From positions 707 through 12,930 of the forward strand of contig PETJ01000009.1 of assembly GCA_002781125.1 (NCBI GenBank): a DNA stretch of 12,224 bases. The letters run 5' to 3'. Position 1 is the stretch's first letter. Each line of letters opens with the position of its first letter. Below, piece after piece: positions 1 through 5,930 of the stretch. Both the position numbers and the translations under genes were made by a program. The notes under the pieces were generated by a model. The model searched no databases and was not told the DNA's origin. It worked only from the letters and a program-made list of their open reading frames with translations. This DNA is from Candidatus Nealsonbacteria bacterium CG01_land_8_20_14_3_00_12. Its GTDB lineage: Bacteria; Patescibacteriota; Minisyncoccia; Minisyncoccales; PETJ01.

Positions 1-1
1 G

Positions 2-472
2 CCGCCAGAAGGAGAAGGAGCAATGGGCGTGGCTTTGGCCAGGATGATAGAAAAATCTTATCCCTGGGAGGAAGCCCCAGTCAAAGGAATCGAAGCTACT
101 TTTAATTTAACCAAAGGAGTAATAGTTGGCATATCTCAGGTTTTTGGAAATTTGATTCAAGGAAAAGGGTTGCCTCCGGGCGCTGAAGTTATGGGGCCAG
201 TGGGTATTGGAAAGTTAATGACTCAAATTGCTCAAATGGGAATAAATTATTATTTACAATTTGTTGCTATTATTTCCGTCTATTTAGCTATTTTTAATAT
301 TTTACCAATCCCAGCTTTAGATGGCGGGAAACTTCTTTTTCTAGGAATCGAAAAAGTTAGAAGAAAACCAGTGAGTCAAAAAGTAGAACAAAATATCACC
401 GCCGTTTTCTTTGCCTTATTAATCACCCTAATGATCTGGGTAACAATAAAAGACATTACCCGTCTGTTTTAA
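2..472 (+). CDS. rseP: RseP-type site-2 membrane metalloprotease, C-terminal part
   Basis: Partial gene: the frame is open from the first complete codon at base 2, so the true start lies upstream, and the ATG at 23 is internal (codons before it read PPEGEGA). The 156 visible residues are the C-terminal part of an M50 intramembrane zinc protease, which cleaves transmembrane substrates inside the membrane. Seen here: the NILPIPALDGG motif (window residues about 99-109), whose Asp is the third zinc ligand of the family; a hydrophobic segment just before it (QFVAIISVYLAIF); and a final TM segment near the end (TAVFFALLITLMIWV). The GPVGIGKLM stretch is typical of the RseP membrane-associated region. 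The HExxH helix and the PDZ domain must lie upstream. The stop is 1 nt before the proS start, which suggests an operon. Family assignment is confident; substrate is unknown. Confidence 0.9.
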   Translation, partial: PPEGEGAMGVALARMIEKSYPWEEAPVKGIEATFNLTKGVIVGISQVFGNLIQGKGLPPGAEVMGPVGIGKLMTQIAQMGINYYLQFVAIISVYLAIFNILPIPALDGGKLLFLGIEKVRRKPVSQKVEQNITAVFFALLITLMIWVTIKDITRLF

Positions 473-473
473 C

Positions 474-1715
474 ATGAGACAGTCTCAACTTTTTACTAAA
501 ACTTTAAAAGAGGCGCCCAAAGACGAGAAGAGCATTAATGCCAAATTTCTAAGAAGAGCCGGTTTTATTTATAAAGAAATGGCTGGTACTTATACCTATT
601 TACCTCTAGGGTTAAGAGTTTTAAGGAAAATTGAAAATATCATCAGAGAAGAAATGGAAAATATTTCGGGTCAAGAACTTTTAATGACCGTTTTTCAGCC
701 GAGGAAAATTTGGGAAGAGACTGATCGTTGGTCAAAGGAAATCGGAAAAGTGATGTACAAAACTCGAGAGGATAATTCGGAAATTGGTTTGGGGCCAACC
801 CACGAAGAAATGATCACCGATATTATCAGAAATTACATTAAATCTTACAAAGATTTACCCATAGCTATTTTCCAGATCCAGACCAAATTTAGAAAAGAAC
901 CTCGGGCTAGGTCCGGCCTGCTTAGGGGGAGAGAATTTGATATGAAAGATCTCTACAGTTTTCACGACAGCGAAGAAGATTTTAAAAAGTATTACGAGCA
1001 AGTTAAAAAATCTTATCTTAAAATTTTGAAAAGGTGCGGCCTATCTGGAATTATTACTGAAGCCTCTGGTGCTGGATTCATTAAGGGATTTACTCATGAG
1101 TTTCAGGTCCTATCCGAAGGAGGAGAAGATACCATTATTTATTGTCCAAAGAGAGATTTTGCTCAAAACCGAGAAATTGCCAAACTAAGAGGAGGAAGGA
1201 AATGTCCAATTTGTGGCCGAATTTTGAAAGAAGAAAAATCAATTGAGGTTGGGAATATTTTTCCTTTGGGAACGAAATACTCAAAAGCGATGAATGCCTA
1301 TTTTATTGACAGGTCAGGTCTTAGAAAATTGATGATTATGGGTTGCTATGGCCTAGGACCTTCTCGAACGATGGGAGCCATTATTGAAGTTCATCACGAT
1401 GAAAAAGGAATAATTTGGCCAAAAGAAGTGGCACCCTTTCAGATTCATTTAATACAAATTGAAAATACTCAAAAACTTAAAAAAACCGCAGCAAAATTCT
1501 ATCAAGATTTACAGAAGCAGGGAATTGAAGTATTATATGACGATAGAGACAGGACGCCAGGAGAAAAATTTGCCGATGCCGACTTAATAGGAATACCAAT
1601 CAGAATCGTGGTAAGCGAGAGAACTTTAGCGAAAAATTCTGCGGAGATAAAAAAAAGAAGCGAGAAGAAAGTGGAACTAATTAAATTGAGCCAGGTTGGT
1701 AAATATGTTAAATAA
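474..1715 (+). CDS. proS: Prolyl-tRNA synthetase, short form without editing domain
   Basis: Class II aminoacyl-tRNA synthetase charging tRNA-Pro in the cytoplasm. Seen in the 413 residues: motif 1 region with TYLPLG (41-46), GPTHEE (108-112), motif 2 at about 137-160 with FRKEPRARSGLLRGREF, and motif 3 with GLGPSRTMGA (293-302). A C-terminal anticodon-binding domain runs from about 320 (VAPFQIHLIQI, then YDDRDRTPGEKFADADLIG). Bacterial ProRS is usually about 570 residues, with a roughly 180-residue INS domain between motifs 2 and 3 that deacylates Ala-tRNA-Pro. Here that position holds only a short linker with a CPICG knuckle (Cys 244/247, plus Cys 224), so cis-editing is absent. The start ATG is 1 nt after the rseP stop, with no SD, and fits the family's N-terminus (QLFTKTLKEAPKDE). 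The end overlaps mreB. Confidence 0.96.
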   Translation: MRQSQLFTKTLKEAPKDEKSINAKFLRRAGFIYKEMAGTYTYLPLGLRVLRKIENIIREEMENISGQELLMTVFQPRKIWEETDRWSKEIGKVMYKTREDNSEIGLGPTHEEMITDIIRNYIKSYKDLPIAIFQIQTKFRKEPRARSGLLRGREFDMKDLYSFHDSEEDFKKYYEQVKKSYLKILKRCGLSGIITEASGAGFIKGFTHEFQVLSEGGEDTIIYCPKRDFAQNREIAKLRGGRKCPICGRILKEEKSIEVGNIFPLGTKYSKAMNAYFIDRSGLRKLMIMGCYGLGPSRTMGAIIEVHHDEKGIIWPKEVAPFQIHLIQIENTQKLKKTAAKFYQDLQKQGIEVLYDDRDRTPGEKFADADLIGIPIRIVVSERTLAKNSAEIKKRSEKKVELIKLSQVGKYVK

Positions 1716-2757
1716 ACTTTTACACTTATTTTCTGAAGATATTGCCATTGATTTGGGAACGGCTAACTCTGAAGTTTATGTTCGAGGTCGGGGAATCGTC
1801 ATTCAGGAACCCTCGGTGGTAGCTGTTAATCAAAAAACTGGTCAAATTTTGGCAATAGGAGAAGAAGCTAAAAAGATGGTAGGTAGAACTCCGGGCCACA
1901 TCGTGGCTACCCGGCCCTTAAGAGCAGGAGTAATTTCTGATTTTGAAGTAACTGAACAAATGCTTAGATATTTTATTGAGAAAGCCCAGAAAAGAAAATT
2001 TATTTTGCGCTCTCGACCGAGGGTAATTGTTGGCATTCCTTGCGGAGTTACCGAAGTAGAAAAAAAAGCAGTTTCTGATGCGACTAAGAATGCCAGCGCC
2101 AGGGAAGTTTTTTTAATTGAAGAACCGATGGCTGCCGCTATTGGAGCCAGGCTTCCTGTTCAAGAAGCTATGGGCAACTTTATTGTCGATATTGGCGGAG
2201 GGACAACCGAAGTGGCAGTGATATCTCTGGGCGGAATAGTTTTATCAAAAAGTTTAAGGATTGCCGGAGACAGACTTAACGAAGACATAATTCAATTTGC
2301 CCAAGAAGAATATAAACTATTAATCGGAGAAAGAACAGCTGAGGAAATAAAAATTGGAATTGGTTCAGCCTATCCTTTGAAAGACAAAAGAGAACTTCCA
2401 ATGAGGGGAAGAAATTTGGTTACCGGACTTCCGGAAGAAATTTCGGTTTCCGATGAGGATATAAGAAGAGCTATGGAAAAGTCAGTAAAACAAATTGTTG
2501 CCGAGATAAAAATGGCAATAGAGGAAACCCCTCCTGAATTATTAGCCGATGTAATGGCTGCGGGAATTCAAATGACCGGTGGCGGCGCACTCCTCCGAGG
2601 ATTAGATATTCTAATTCAAAAAGAAACAAAGATTCCGACTAAGGTTGTTGAAGACCCAATGACAGCAGTGGTTAGGGGAGCGGGACTGGTTTTGGAAAAC
2701 CTCGACCAATTACATGAAGTTTTAGTGGAAACAGAATATTTAGAACCACCAAAATAA
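1705..2757 (+). CDS. mreB: Rod-shape actin homologue MreB
   Basis: Bacterial actin that polymerises on the inner face of the membrane and guides elongation-phase peptidoglycan synthesis. With the ATG at 1705 the protein is 350 residues, normal for MreB. Seen: an amphipathic N-terminal segment (MLNKLLHLFSED) suited to membrane binding, phosphate-1 motif IDLGTANS (15-22), IEEPMAAAIG (138-147), phosphate-2 motif DIGGGTTE (162-169), and adenosine motif TGGGALLRG (291-299). The same frame opens at TTG 1696 (adding MVN), but the ATG start gives the standard N-terminus and an 11-nt overlap with proS, so I prefer it. Only a weak AGG precedes it, so translation is probably coupled to proS. No mreC, mreD or rodA is visible nearby; the gene sits among translation genes. 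Confidence 0.96.
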   Translation: MLNKLLHLFSEDIAIDLGTANSEVYVRGRGIVIQEPSVVAVNQKTGQILAIGEEAKKMVGRTPGHIVATRPLRAGVISDFEVTEQMLRYFIEKAQKRKFILRSRPRVIVGIPCGVTEVEKKAVSDATKNASAREVFLIEEPMAAAIGARLPVQEAMGNFIVDIGGGTTEVAVISLGGIVLSKSLRIAGDRLNEDIIQFAQEEYKLLIGERTAEEIKIGIGSAYPLKDKRELPMRGRNLVTGLPEEISVSDEDIRRAMEKSVKQIVAEIKMAIEETPPELLADVMAAGIQMTGGGALLRGLDILIQKETKIPTKVVEDPMTAVVRGAGLVLENLDQLHEVLVETEYLEPPK

Positions 2758-2759
2758 AA

Positions 2760-2780
2760 AATTTCTAATTTCTAATTTCT
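2760..2780. repeat. Heptamer tandem repeat AATTTCT x3
   Basis: Three perfect head-to-tail copies of AATTTCT fill most of the 31-nt gap between the mreB stop and the gatC ATG. It is the only intergenic member of a set of 7-bp-period repeats in this window; the others lie inside gatC, gatA, pheS and pheT. Confidence 0.85.
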
Positions 2781-2788
2781 AAACCTTT

Positions 2789-3076
2789 ATGATTTCAGAG
2801 GAAGAGGTTCAACATATCGCAAAATTAGCCAGATTAGGATTAACTGAAAAAGAGTTAGGGAGGTTTCAAAAAGAACTCTCTGCGATTTTGAACTACATTG
2901 AGAAATTGAAAGAAGTTGATATTTCGGGAGTTGAACCAACGAGTCATTCAATTGAAATGGAAAACGTAATGAGAGAAGACGAGGAAAAGGGAAAACTGAA
3001 AACTAAAAATAAAAAACTGCTGGAATTGGTGCCGGAAACTAAGGATGGTTATTTAAAAGTTAAATCTATCTTATAG
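2789..3076 (+). CDS. gatC: Asp/Glu-tRNA amidotransferase subunit C
   Basis: Small subunit of the GatCAB complex, which converts mischarged Glu-tRNA-Gln and/or Asp-tRNA-Asn to the correct amide form; GatC wraps around GatA and stabilises it. The 95 residues match the family in length and pattern: EEVQHIAKLARLGLTEKE at the N-terminus, a helical middle (LNYIEKLKEVDISGVEPTSH), MREDE near 66, and the PETKDGYLKVKSIL tail that is standard for GatC. Start at ATG 2789 with no SD, directly after an AATTTCT repeat. gatA begins 1 nt after the stop. The linker after MREDE (GKLKTKNKKLL) is encoded by a heptamer tract at 2991-3018. gatB is not in the window and must lie elsewhere. Confidence 0.93.
   Translation: MISEEEVQHIAKLARLGLTEKELGRFQKELSAILNYIEKLKEVDISGVEPTSHSIEMENVMREDEEKGKLKTKNKKLLELVPETKDGYLKVKSIL
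2991..3018. repeat. Heptamer-period tract inside gatC (GAAAACT)
   Basis: Two perfect GAAAACT units (2991-3004) are followed by two degenerate heptamers, AAAAATA and AAAAACT. The tract encodes the variable, lysine-rich linker of GatC between the MREDE and DGYLKV motifs. It is less regular than the pheS array, but it has the same 7-bp period and AT-rich style. Confidence 0.55.
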
Positions 3077-3077
3077 T

Positions 3078-4508
3078 ATGGAATTAACCGAACTCACAAT
3101 TACCCAAGCCCATGAGGGATTAGTAAAAAAAGAATTTTCTGCTTTCGAACTTTGCCAGGCTTATTTAGCGCGATTAGAAAAAAAAGATAAAGAGATTTCC
3201 GCCTTTTTAACAGTTACAAAAGACTCAGCTCTTTCTCAGGCAAAAAAAGTCGATGATATGATTTTGGAAGGTAGAGAAATACCGGTTTTAGCTGGAATTC
3301 CCTGTGCGATAAAAGATAATATTTTAGTTGAAGATGTGAGATGCACTGTAGCTTCGAAAATTCTTGAAAATTATATTGCTCCTTATGATGCCACAGTTGT
3401 GAAAAAATTAAAAGAAGAAAATTGTCTGATTTTAGGAAAAACCAATCTGGATGAATTTGCCATGGGAAGCTCAACTGAAAATTCAGCTTTTGGCTCGACT
3501 CGTAATCCTTATGATTTATCTAGAGTGCCGGGTGGTTCTTCGGGTGGGTCGGCAGCTGCAGTAGCCGCTAATCTCTGCCTCTATGCTTTAGGTTCTGACA
3601 CTGGTGGTTCAATAAGGCAACCAGCTTCCTTTTGCGGAATAGTTGGATTAAAACCTACTTATGGTGCGGTATCCCGTTATGGTTTAATTGCTTTTGCATC
3701 TTCATTGGACCAAATTGGACCAATAACTAAAACTGTTGAGGATGCTAAAATTGTTTTTGAGGCAATTAAGGGAGGGGACGAATTAGATTCGACGTCAGTC
3801 GAATCTAAAATTGCAAATTTCCGGGTACCCGCCGCGCGGGTACAAATTTCAAATTTACGAATCGGTGTTCCTAAGGAATACTTTATTAAGGGGATGGATC
3901 CTGAGGTTGAAAAAGTGATAAAAGAGGCGATTAAAAAATATGAGGAAATGGGAGCTAAAATTGAAGAAGTCAGTTTGTCCCATACTGAATGCGCTTTGCC
4001 TTGTTATTATATAATTGCTCCTTCTGAAGCCAGCGCTAATTTAGCCAGATATGATGGAATAAAATACGGGCTCTCAGAATCAAAAGGTAAAGATTTATTA
4101 GATGTTTATTTAAAAAGCCGAGAAGAGGGGTTTGGGCCGGAAGTGAGGAGAAGAATTATGTTGGGTACCTATGCTTTATCTGCTGGCTATTATGAAGCCT
4201 ATTATTTAAGAGCCCAAAAAGTGAGAACTTTAATAAAAGATGATTTTGATCAGGCTTTCAAAGAAGTTGATGCTATTCTCACTCCTGTCTCCCCAACCCC
4301 AGCTTTTAAGTTAAGAGAAAAAATTACCGATCCTCTGACAATGTATCTTTCAGATATTTTTACGGTTTCGGTGAATCTGGCTGGCCTTCCAGCAATTTCT
4401 TTGCCCTGTGGCAAGGTAGGAAAATTGCCGGTGGGATTACAAATTATTGGAAAACCCTTTGAGGAAGAAAAAATTTTAGCAATCGGTGAAATTTTAGAAA
4501 AAGCATGA
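3078..4508 (+). CDS. gatA: Asp/Glu-tRNA amidotransferase subunit A (amidase)
   Basis: Catalytic glutaminase subunit of GatCAB. It releases ammonia from glutamine, which is channelled to GatB for transamidation of mischarged tRNA. The 476 residues span a normal amidase-signature protein. The Ser-cisSer-Lys triad is present: Lys79 in GIPCAIKDN, Ser154 in PGGSSGGSAAA, Ser178 in GSDTGGSIRQPA, the same numbers as the well-studied S. aureus enzyme. Family landmarks GIVGLKPTYGAVSRYG (187-202) and LRIGVPKEYF are also clear, and AGLPAISLPCG near the end is typical. Start ATG 3078 follows the gatC stop by 1 nt without an SD, so translation is probably coupled. Oddity: the variable linker just before LRIGVPKEY is encoded by two perfect palindromes embedded in heptamer repeats (3783-3857). 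The stop overlaps the next start as ATGA. Confidence 0.97.
   Translation: MELTELTITQAHEGLVKKEFSAFELCQAYLARLEKKDKEISAFLTVTKDSALSQAKKVDDMILEGREIPVLAGIPCAIKDNILVEDVRCTVASKILENYIAPYDATVVKKLKEENCLILGKTNLDEFAMGSSTENSAFGSTRNPYDLSRVPGGSSGGSAAAVAANLCLYALGSDTGGSIRQPASFCGIVGLKPTYGAVSRYGLIAFASSLDQIGPITKTVEDAKIVFEAIKGGDELDSTSVESKIANFRVPAARVQISNLRIGVPKEYFIKGMDPEVEKVIKEAIKKYEEMGAKIEEVSLSHTECALPCYYIIAPSEASANLARYDGIKYGLSESKGKDLLDVYLKSREEGFGPEVRRRIMLGTYALSAGYYEAYYLRAQKVRTLIKDDFDQAFKEVDAILTPVSPTPAFKLREKITDPLTMYLSDIFTVSVNLAGLPAISLPCGKVGKLPVGLQIIGKPFEEEKILAIGEILEKA
3783..3808. repeat. Perfect palindrome inside gatA (11-bp stem)
   Basis: TTAGATTCGAC (3783-3793) and GTCGAATCTAA (3798-3808) are exact reverse complements separated by GTCA. 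They are translated as part of the GatA linker around DSTSVES. This is the first of two adjacent hairpins in the linker. Confidence 0.85.
3808..3857. repeat. GC-rich hairpin within heptamer repeats, inside gatA
   Basis: Heptamers AAATTGC (3808-3814) and AAATTTC (3815-3821) lie on the left. A hairpin GTACCCGC-CGC-GCGGGTAC (3825-3843) follows, then AAATTTC (3844-3850) and AAATTTA (3851-3857). The hairpin is markedly GC-rich against an AT-rich gene and reads in frame as RVPAARV. The layout looks like a palindromic unit set into a short heptamer array. Confidence 0.8.
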
Positions 4509-5020
4509 CTATAGAACAAATAATTTCATTCATTCTTAATCCTACTTTTTCTGGTTGGTTATTAGTTTTAAAAATTCTCTGCCTAATTTTTTCTTTGATT
4601 TTCTTTGGCTTCATTATTTTTGCCTTAATTAAAACCTCTTGGCTAAAAAGAATGATAATCTGGGATTTACAAGAATTTTTAACCTATCGACCATTTGGAG
4701 TGAGTAAAATTGCTGGAAAATGGCAAAAAATAAAAAAGAGATTAGAAGCCGGAATAGAATCAGAAGCCAAGTTAGCAATTATTGAGGCAGATTCGATGTT
4801 AGATGGCATTTTGGACAGAATGGGTTTTGGCGGTAGGACTCTTGGGGAGAGGTTAGATAGATTAACTGATGTTTCTCTTCCCAATATTGAGGAAGCTAAA
4901 AAATCGCATAAAATCAGAAATAACATCGTTCACGACCCAACTTATAAATTAGATTTAGAAGAAGCAAAAAAAGTAATATCAGCTTACGAAAAAGCCCTCA
5001 CCGATTTACAAGCCCTTTAA
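4505..5020 (+). CDS. Single-TM membrane protein with HEPN-like C-terminal tail
   Basis: A 171-residue protein of unknown function. One long hydrophobic segment (about 18-43, WLLVLKILCLIFSLIFFGFIIFALI) follows a short N-terminus, then a basic, mostly helical cytoplasmic part. The C-terminus carries RNNIVH (138-143) within SHKIRNNIVHDPTYKLDLEEAKKVISAYEKAL, written here in part only as the Rx4H signature. Rx4-6H followed by a helix of this kind is the hallmark of HEPN-type domains, several of which are RNases, though others are non-enzymatic. The start ATG overlaps the gatA TGA (ATGA), so it is probably cotranslated with gatA. I do not recognise a named family. HEPN relationship is an inference from motif and helical pattern. 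Confidence 0.8.
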   Translation: MTIEQIISFILNPTFSGWLLVLKILCLIFSLIFFGFIIFALIKTSWLKRMIIWDLQEFLTYRPFGVSKIAGKWQKIKKRLEAGIESEAKLAIIEADSMLDGILDRMGFGGRTLGERLDRLTDVSLPNIEEAKKSHKIRNNIVHDPTYKLDLEEAKKVISAYEKALTDLQAL

Positions 5021-5090
5021 ACCCAGTATATCAACTTTGACAAAGTTTCACTTTAATATCGCGTAGCGAGTCAAAGTTGTATTACTGGGT
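5021..5090. repeat. 70-nt cloverleaf-like inverted repeat
   Basis: It begins at the base after the stop of the membrane-protein gene. Left arm 5021-5041 begins ACCCAGTA and ends CAACTTTGAC. Right arm 5070-5090 begins GTCAAAGTTG and ends TACTGGGT. The 21-nt arms pair with three mismatches in the middle. The 28-nt loop holds two small hairpins, AAAGT/ACTTT around TTC (5042-5054) and TCGC/GCGA around GTA (5059-5069). The left half can also fold alternatively as AACTTTG-A-CAAAGTT (5033-5047). No T-tract follows, so it is not an obvious intrinsic terminator. Confidence 0.75.
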
Positions 5091-5102
5091 AAAATTTGCT
5101 AA

Positions 5103-5183
5103 ACCCCGTTAGAAATTTAGTGAGAGAATTTTCTTGTAATAATCAAAGTCCATTAGGGCTTGTATTTTAATTTCTAACGGGGT
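5103..5183. repeat. MITE-like element with CCCCGTTAGAA inverted ends, copy 1
   Basis: ACCCCGTTAGAAATT (5103-5117) and AATTTCTAACGGGGT (5169-5183) are perfect 15-bp inverted repeats around a 51-nt centre. A second copy with the same ends and nearly the same size, but an unrelated centre, lies at 9185-9264. The right arm falls within the spacer of the likely promoter of the tRNA block. Confidence 0.85.
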
Positions 5184-5188
5184 AAAAT
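5160..5188 (+). promoter_or_regulatory. Sigma70-type promoter of the tRNA block
   Basis: TTGTAT (5160-5165), 17-nt spacer, TAAAAT (5183-5188). The predicted transcription start is about 5194, the first base of the initiator-like tRNA. The -10 hexamer is the same as the ones proposed for the radical SAM gene and pheS. Confidence 0.55.
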
Positions 5189-5193
5189 AATAT

Positions 5194-5264
5194 CGCGGGG
5201 TAGAGAAGTAGTATCTCGGGAGTCCCATAAGCTCCAGACCCCGGCGCACATCCGGGCCCCGCAA
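5194..5264 (+). tRNA. Initiator-tRNA-like gene, anticodon CAT, non-canonical loops
   Basis: A 71-nt sequence folds into a complete cloverleaf. The acceptor CGCGGGG (5194-5200) pairs with CCCCGCA (5257-5263), leaving a C1-A72 mismatch, the hallmark of bacterial initiator tRNA. D stem is GAGA/TCTC; anticodon stem GGAGT (5219-5223) pairs with GCTCC (5231-5235); T stem is CCCGG/CCGGG. Anticodon CAT is at 5226-5228. However, the D loop (AGTAGTA) lacks the GG pair, position 33 is C instead of T, and the T loop (CGCACAT) lacks TTC. The three G-C pairs normally found below the initiator anticodon loop are instead A-T, G-C and T-G. No CCA is encoded. It sits 1 nt before a normal tRNA. It could be a divergent functional initiator or a structurally preserved degenerate copy. 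Confidence 0.6.
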
Positions 5265-5265
5265 C

Positions 5266-5338
5266 GCCGGCATAGCTCAATGGCTAGAGCAATTGCATCA
5301 TAAGCAAGAGGTTACAGGTTCGAATCCTGTTGCCGGCA
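5266..5338 (+). tRNA. tRNA-Met(CAT), elongator (tRNA-Ile2 possible)
   Basis: Seven-bp acceptor stem GCCGGCA/TGCCGGC with a normal G1-C72 pair, D stem GCTC/GAGC with a GG-containing loop, anticodon stem ATTGC/GCAAG (first pair A-G mismatched), anticodon CAT at 5299-5301, T arm ACAGG-TTCGAAT-CCTGT, discriminator A, no encoded CCA. The G1-C72 pair excludes an initiator. CAT also occurs in tRNA-Ile2, whose C34 is modified by TilS; I cannot separate the two with certainty, but the T arm resembles elongator Met. Confidence 0.93.
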
Positions 5339-5340
5339 CT

Positions 5341-5415
5341 GGACCCGTAGTGTAGCCCGGATAACACGTCTGCTTGTCGAGCAGAAAATCGTGGGTTCAA
5401 ATCCCATCGGGTCCG
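5341..5415 (+). tRNA. tRNA-Asp(GTC)
   Basis: Acceptor stem GGACCCG/CGGGTCC, discriminator G (standard for tRNA-Asp), anticodon stem TCTGC/GCAGA around TTGTCGA with anticodon GTC at 5376-5378, T arm GTGGG-TTCAAAT-CCCAT. CCA is not encoded. It begins 2 nt after tRNA-Met, so all three RNAs are probably cut from one transcript. Confidence 0.96.
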
Positions 5416-5426
5416 CTTAATTAATT

Positions 5427-5455
5427 GGCTTGGAGGAAGCTTCAGGCCTTTTAAT
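5427..5455 (+). terminator. Terminator of the tRNA block
   Basis: GGCTTGGA (5427-5434) pairs with TTCAGGCC (5441-5448) over 8 bp with two G-T wobbles around a GGAAGC loop, followed by TTTTAATT. It lies 12 nt after tRNA-Asp. Confidence 0.6.
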
Positions 5456-5506
5456 TAAAAGGAGTATAGCTCCTTAAAAATCTATTTGGAAAGGAAGGAT
5501 AAAAGG

Positions 5507-5677
5507 ATGAAACAATTCTATTATCGATGCAAAGATTGTGGCAATGGCTACATTGCGGAGGAGAAACCAAAAAATTGCCAAGGTTGTGGCAGTAAAAATA
5601 TTAAGATAAGACCCTATCCAGAATTTAGCTGGCTTGCGAGAATCAGGAAAAAAGCTCAAGAGCTTTTTTCTTATTAG
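5507..5677 (+). CDS. Small zinc-ribbon protein
   Basis: A 56-residue protein with two CxxC knuckles, YRCKDCGNGY (Cys 8 and 11) and NCQGCGSKNI, spaced as in rubredoxin-like zinc ribbons, then a basic C-terminal helix (LARIRKKAQELFSY). Such ribbons bind one zinc and usually serve nucleic-acid or protein binding; the specific role is unknown. The frame is open from a TTG at 5486, but ATG 5507 is preferred because AAGGAAGG (5491-5498) is correctly placed and the residues before it add nothing recognisable. It is the first gene of the SD-rich region. Its last codons overlap a terminator-like hairpin (5648-5670). Confidence 0.8.
   Translation: MKQFYYRCKDCGNGYIAEEKPKNCQGCGSKNIKIRPYPEFSWLARIRKKAQELFSY
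5648..5670 (+). terminator. Terminator-like hairpin overlapping the zinc-ribbon gene end
   Basis: AAAAAAGCT (5648-5656) and AGCTTTTTT (5661-5669) pair around CAAG; the distal arm itself supplies the T-run. The hairpin lies in the last codons before TAG 5675-5677. It may terminate or only attenuate, since no clear promoter is visible before the next gene 16 nt after the stop. Confidence 0.5.
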
Positions 5678-5692
5678 AAAGGAGGTGATAAA

Positions 5693-5890
5693 ATGGCAGG
5701 CCCAATCGTATTAACCATAAACTTGAAAAACAAAATGGCTAAAGAGGCAGCTAAACGAGTTAGTAAGCCAACTGATGATGTGGAATGGAACGAGATAAGA
5801 GCTGAGAGAATTTTAAATGGAAACGATCCCGAAGAGCTGATTGTCCGTGGAGTGGTTGCCTCTTTAAAAAGAGGTGAGGGTAAGAGGTAA
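5693..5890 (+). CDS. Small hypothetical protein, 65 residues
   Basis: Not recognised. The protein is charged and soluble: a hydrophobic beta-like start (AGPIVLTINL), a lysine-rich helix (KNKMAKEAAKRVSK), an acidic centre (TDDVEWNEIRAERILNGNDPEEL), and a second hydrophobic stretch (IVRGVVASL) before a basic tail. There is no cysteine pair, no TM segment and no signal peptide. The evidence for a real gene is the full-length SD AAAGGAGGTGA (5678-5688) 4 nt before ATG 5693, among the strongest ribosome sites in the window. It lies between the zinc-ribbon gene and another small gene in the same direction. A DNA- or RNA-binding role is possible but not shown. Confidence 0.7.
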   Translation: MAGPIVLTINLKNKMAKEAAKRVSKPTDDVEWNEIRAERILNGNDPEELIVRGVVASLKRGEGKR

Positions 5891-5930
5891 GAGTGGCATA
5901 GTAGCGACTAAACAGAGCGAAAGGAGAAAG

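Noticed and set aside
23..472. ATG 23 as the start of a complete 149-residue gene
   Set aside because: The frame is open upstream to the window edge, and the protein is only the C-terminal part of a site-2 protease, so the gene is truncated by the window.
1696..1704. TTG 1696 as the mreB start
   Set aside because: ATG 1705 gives the standard MreB N-terminus; the TTG adds only MVN and has no better ribosome site.
1842..2036. Minus-strand open frames across the window, for example within mreB, gatA, pheS and pyrF
   Set aside because: All lie opposite well-identified conserved genes, lack ribosome sites, and have low-complexity translations without family features.
5456..5480. AAGGAG-TATAG-CTCCTT hairpin as a + strand terminator
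   Set aside because: It is followed by A-rich sequence, not a T-run; on the minus strand it would fit better, but no minus-strand gene ends there.
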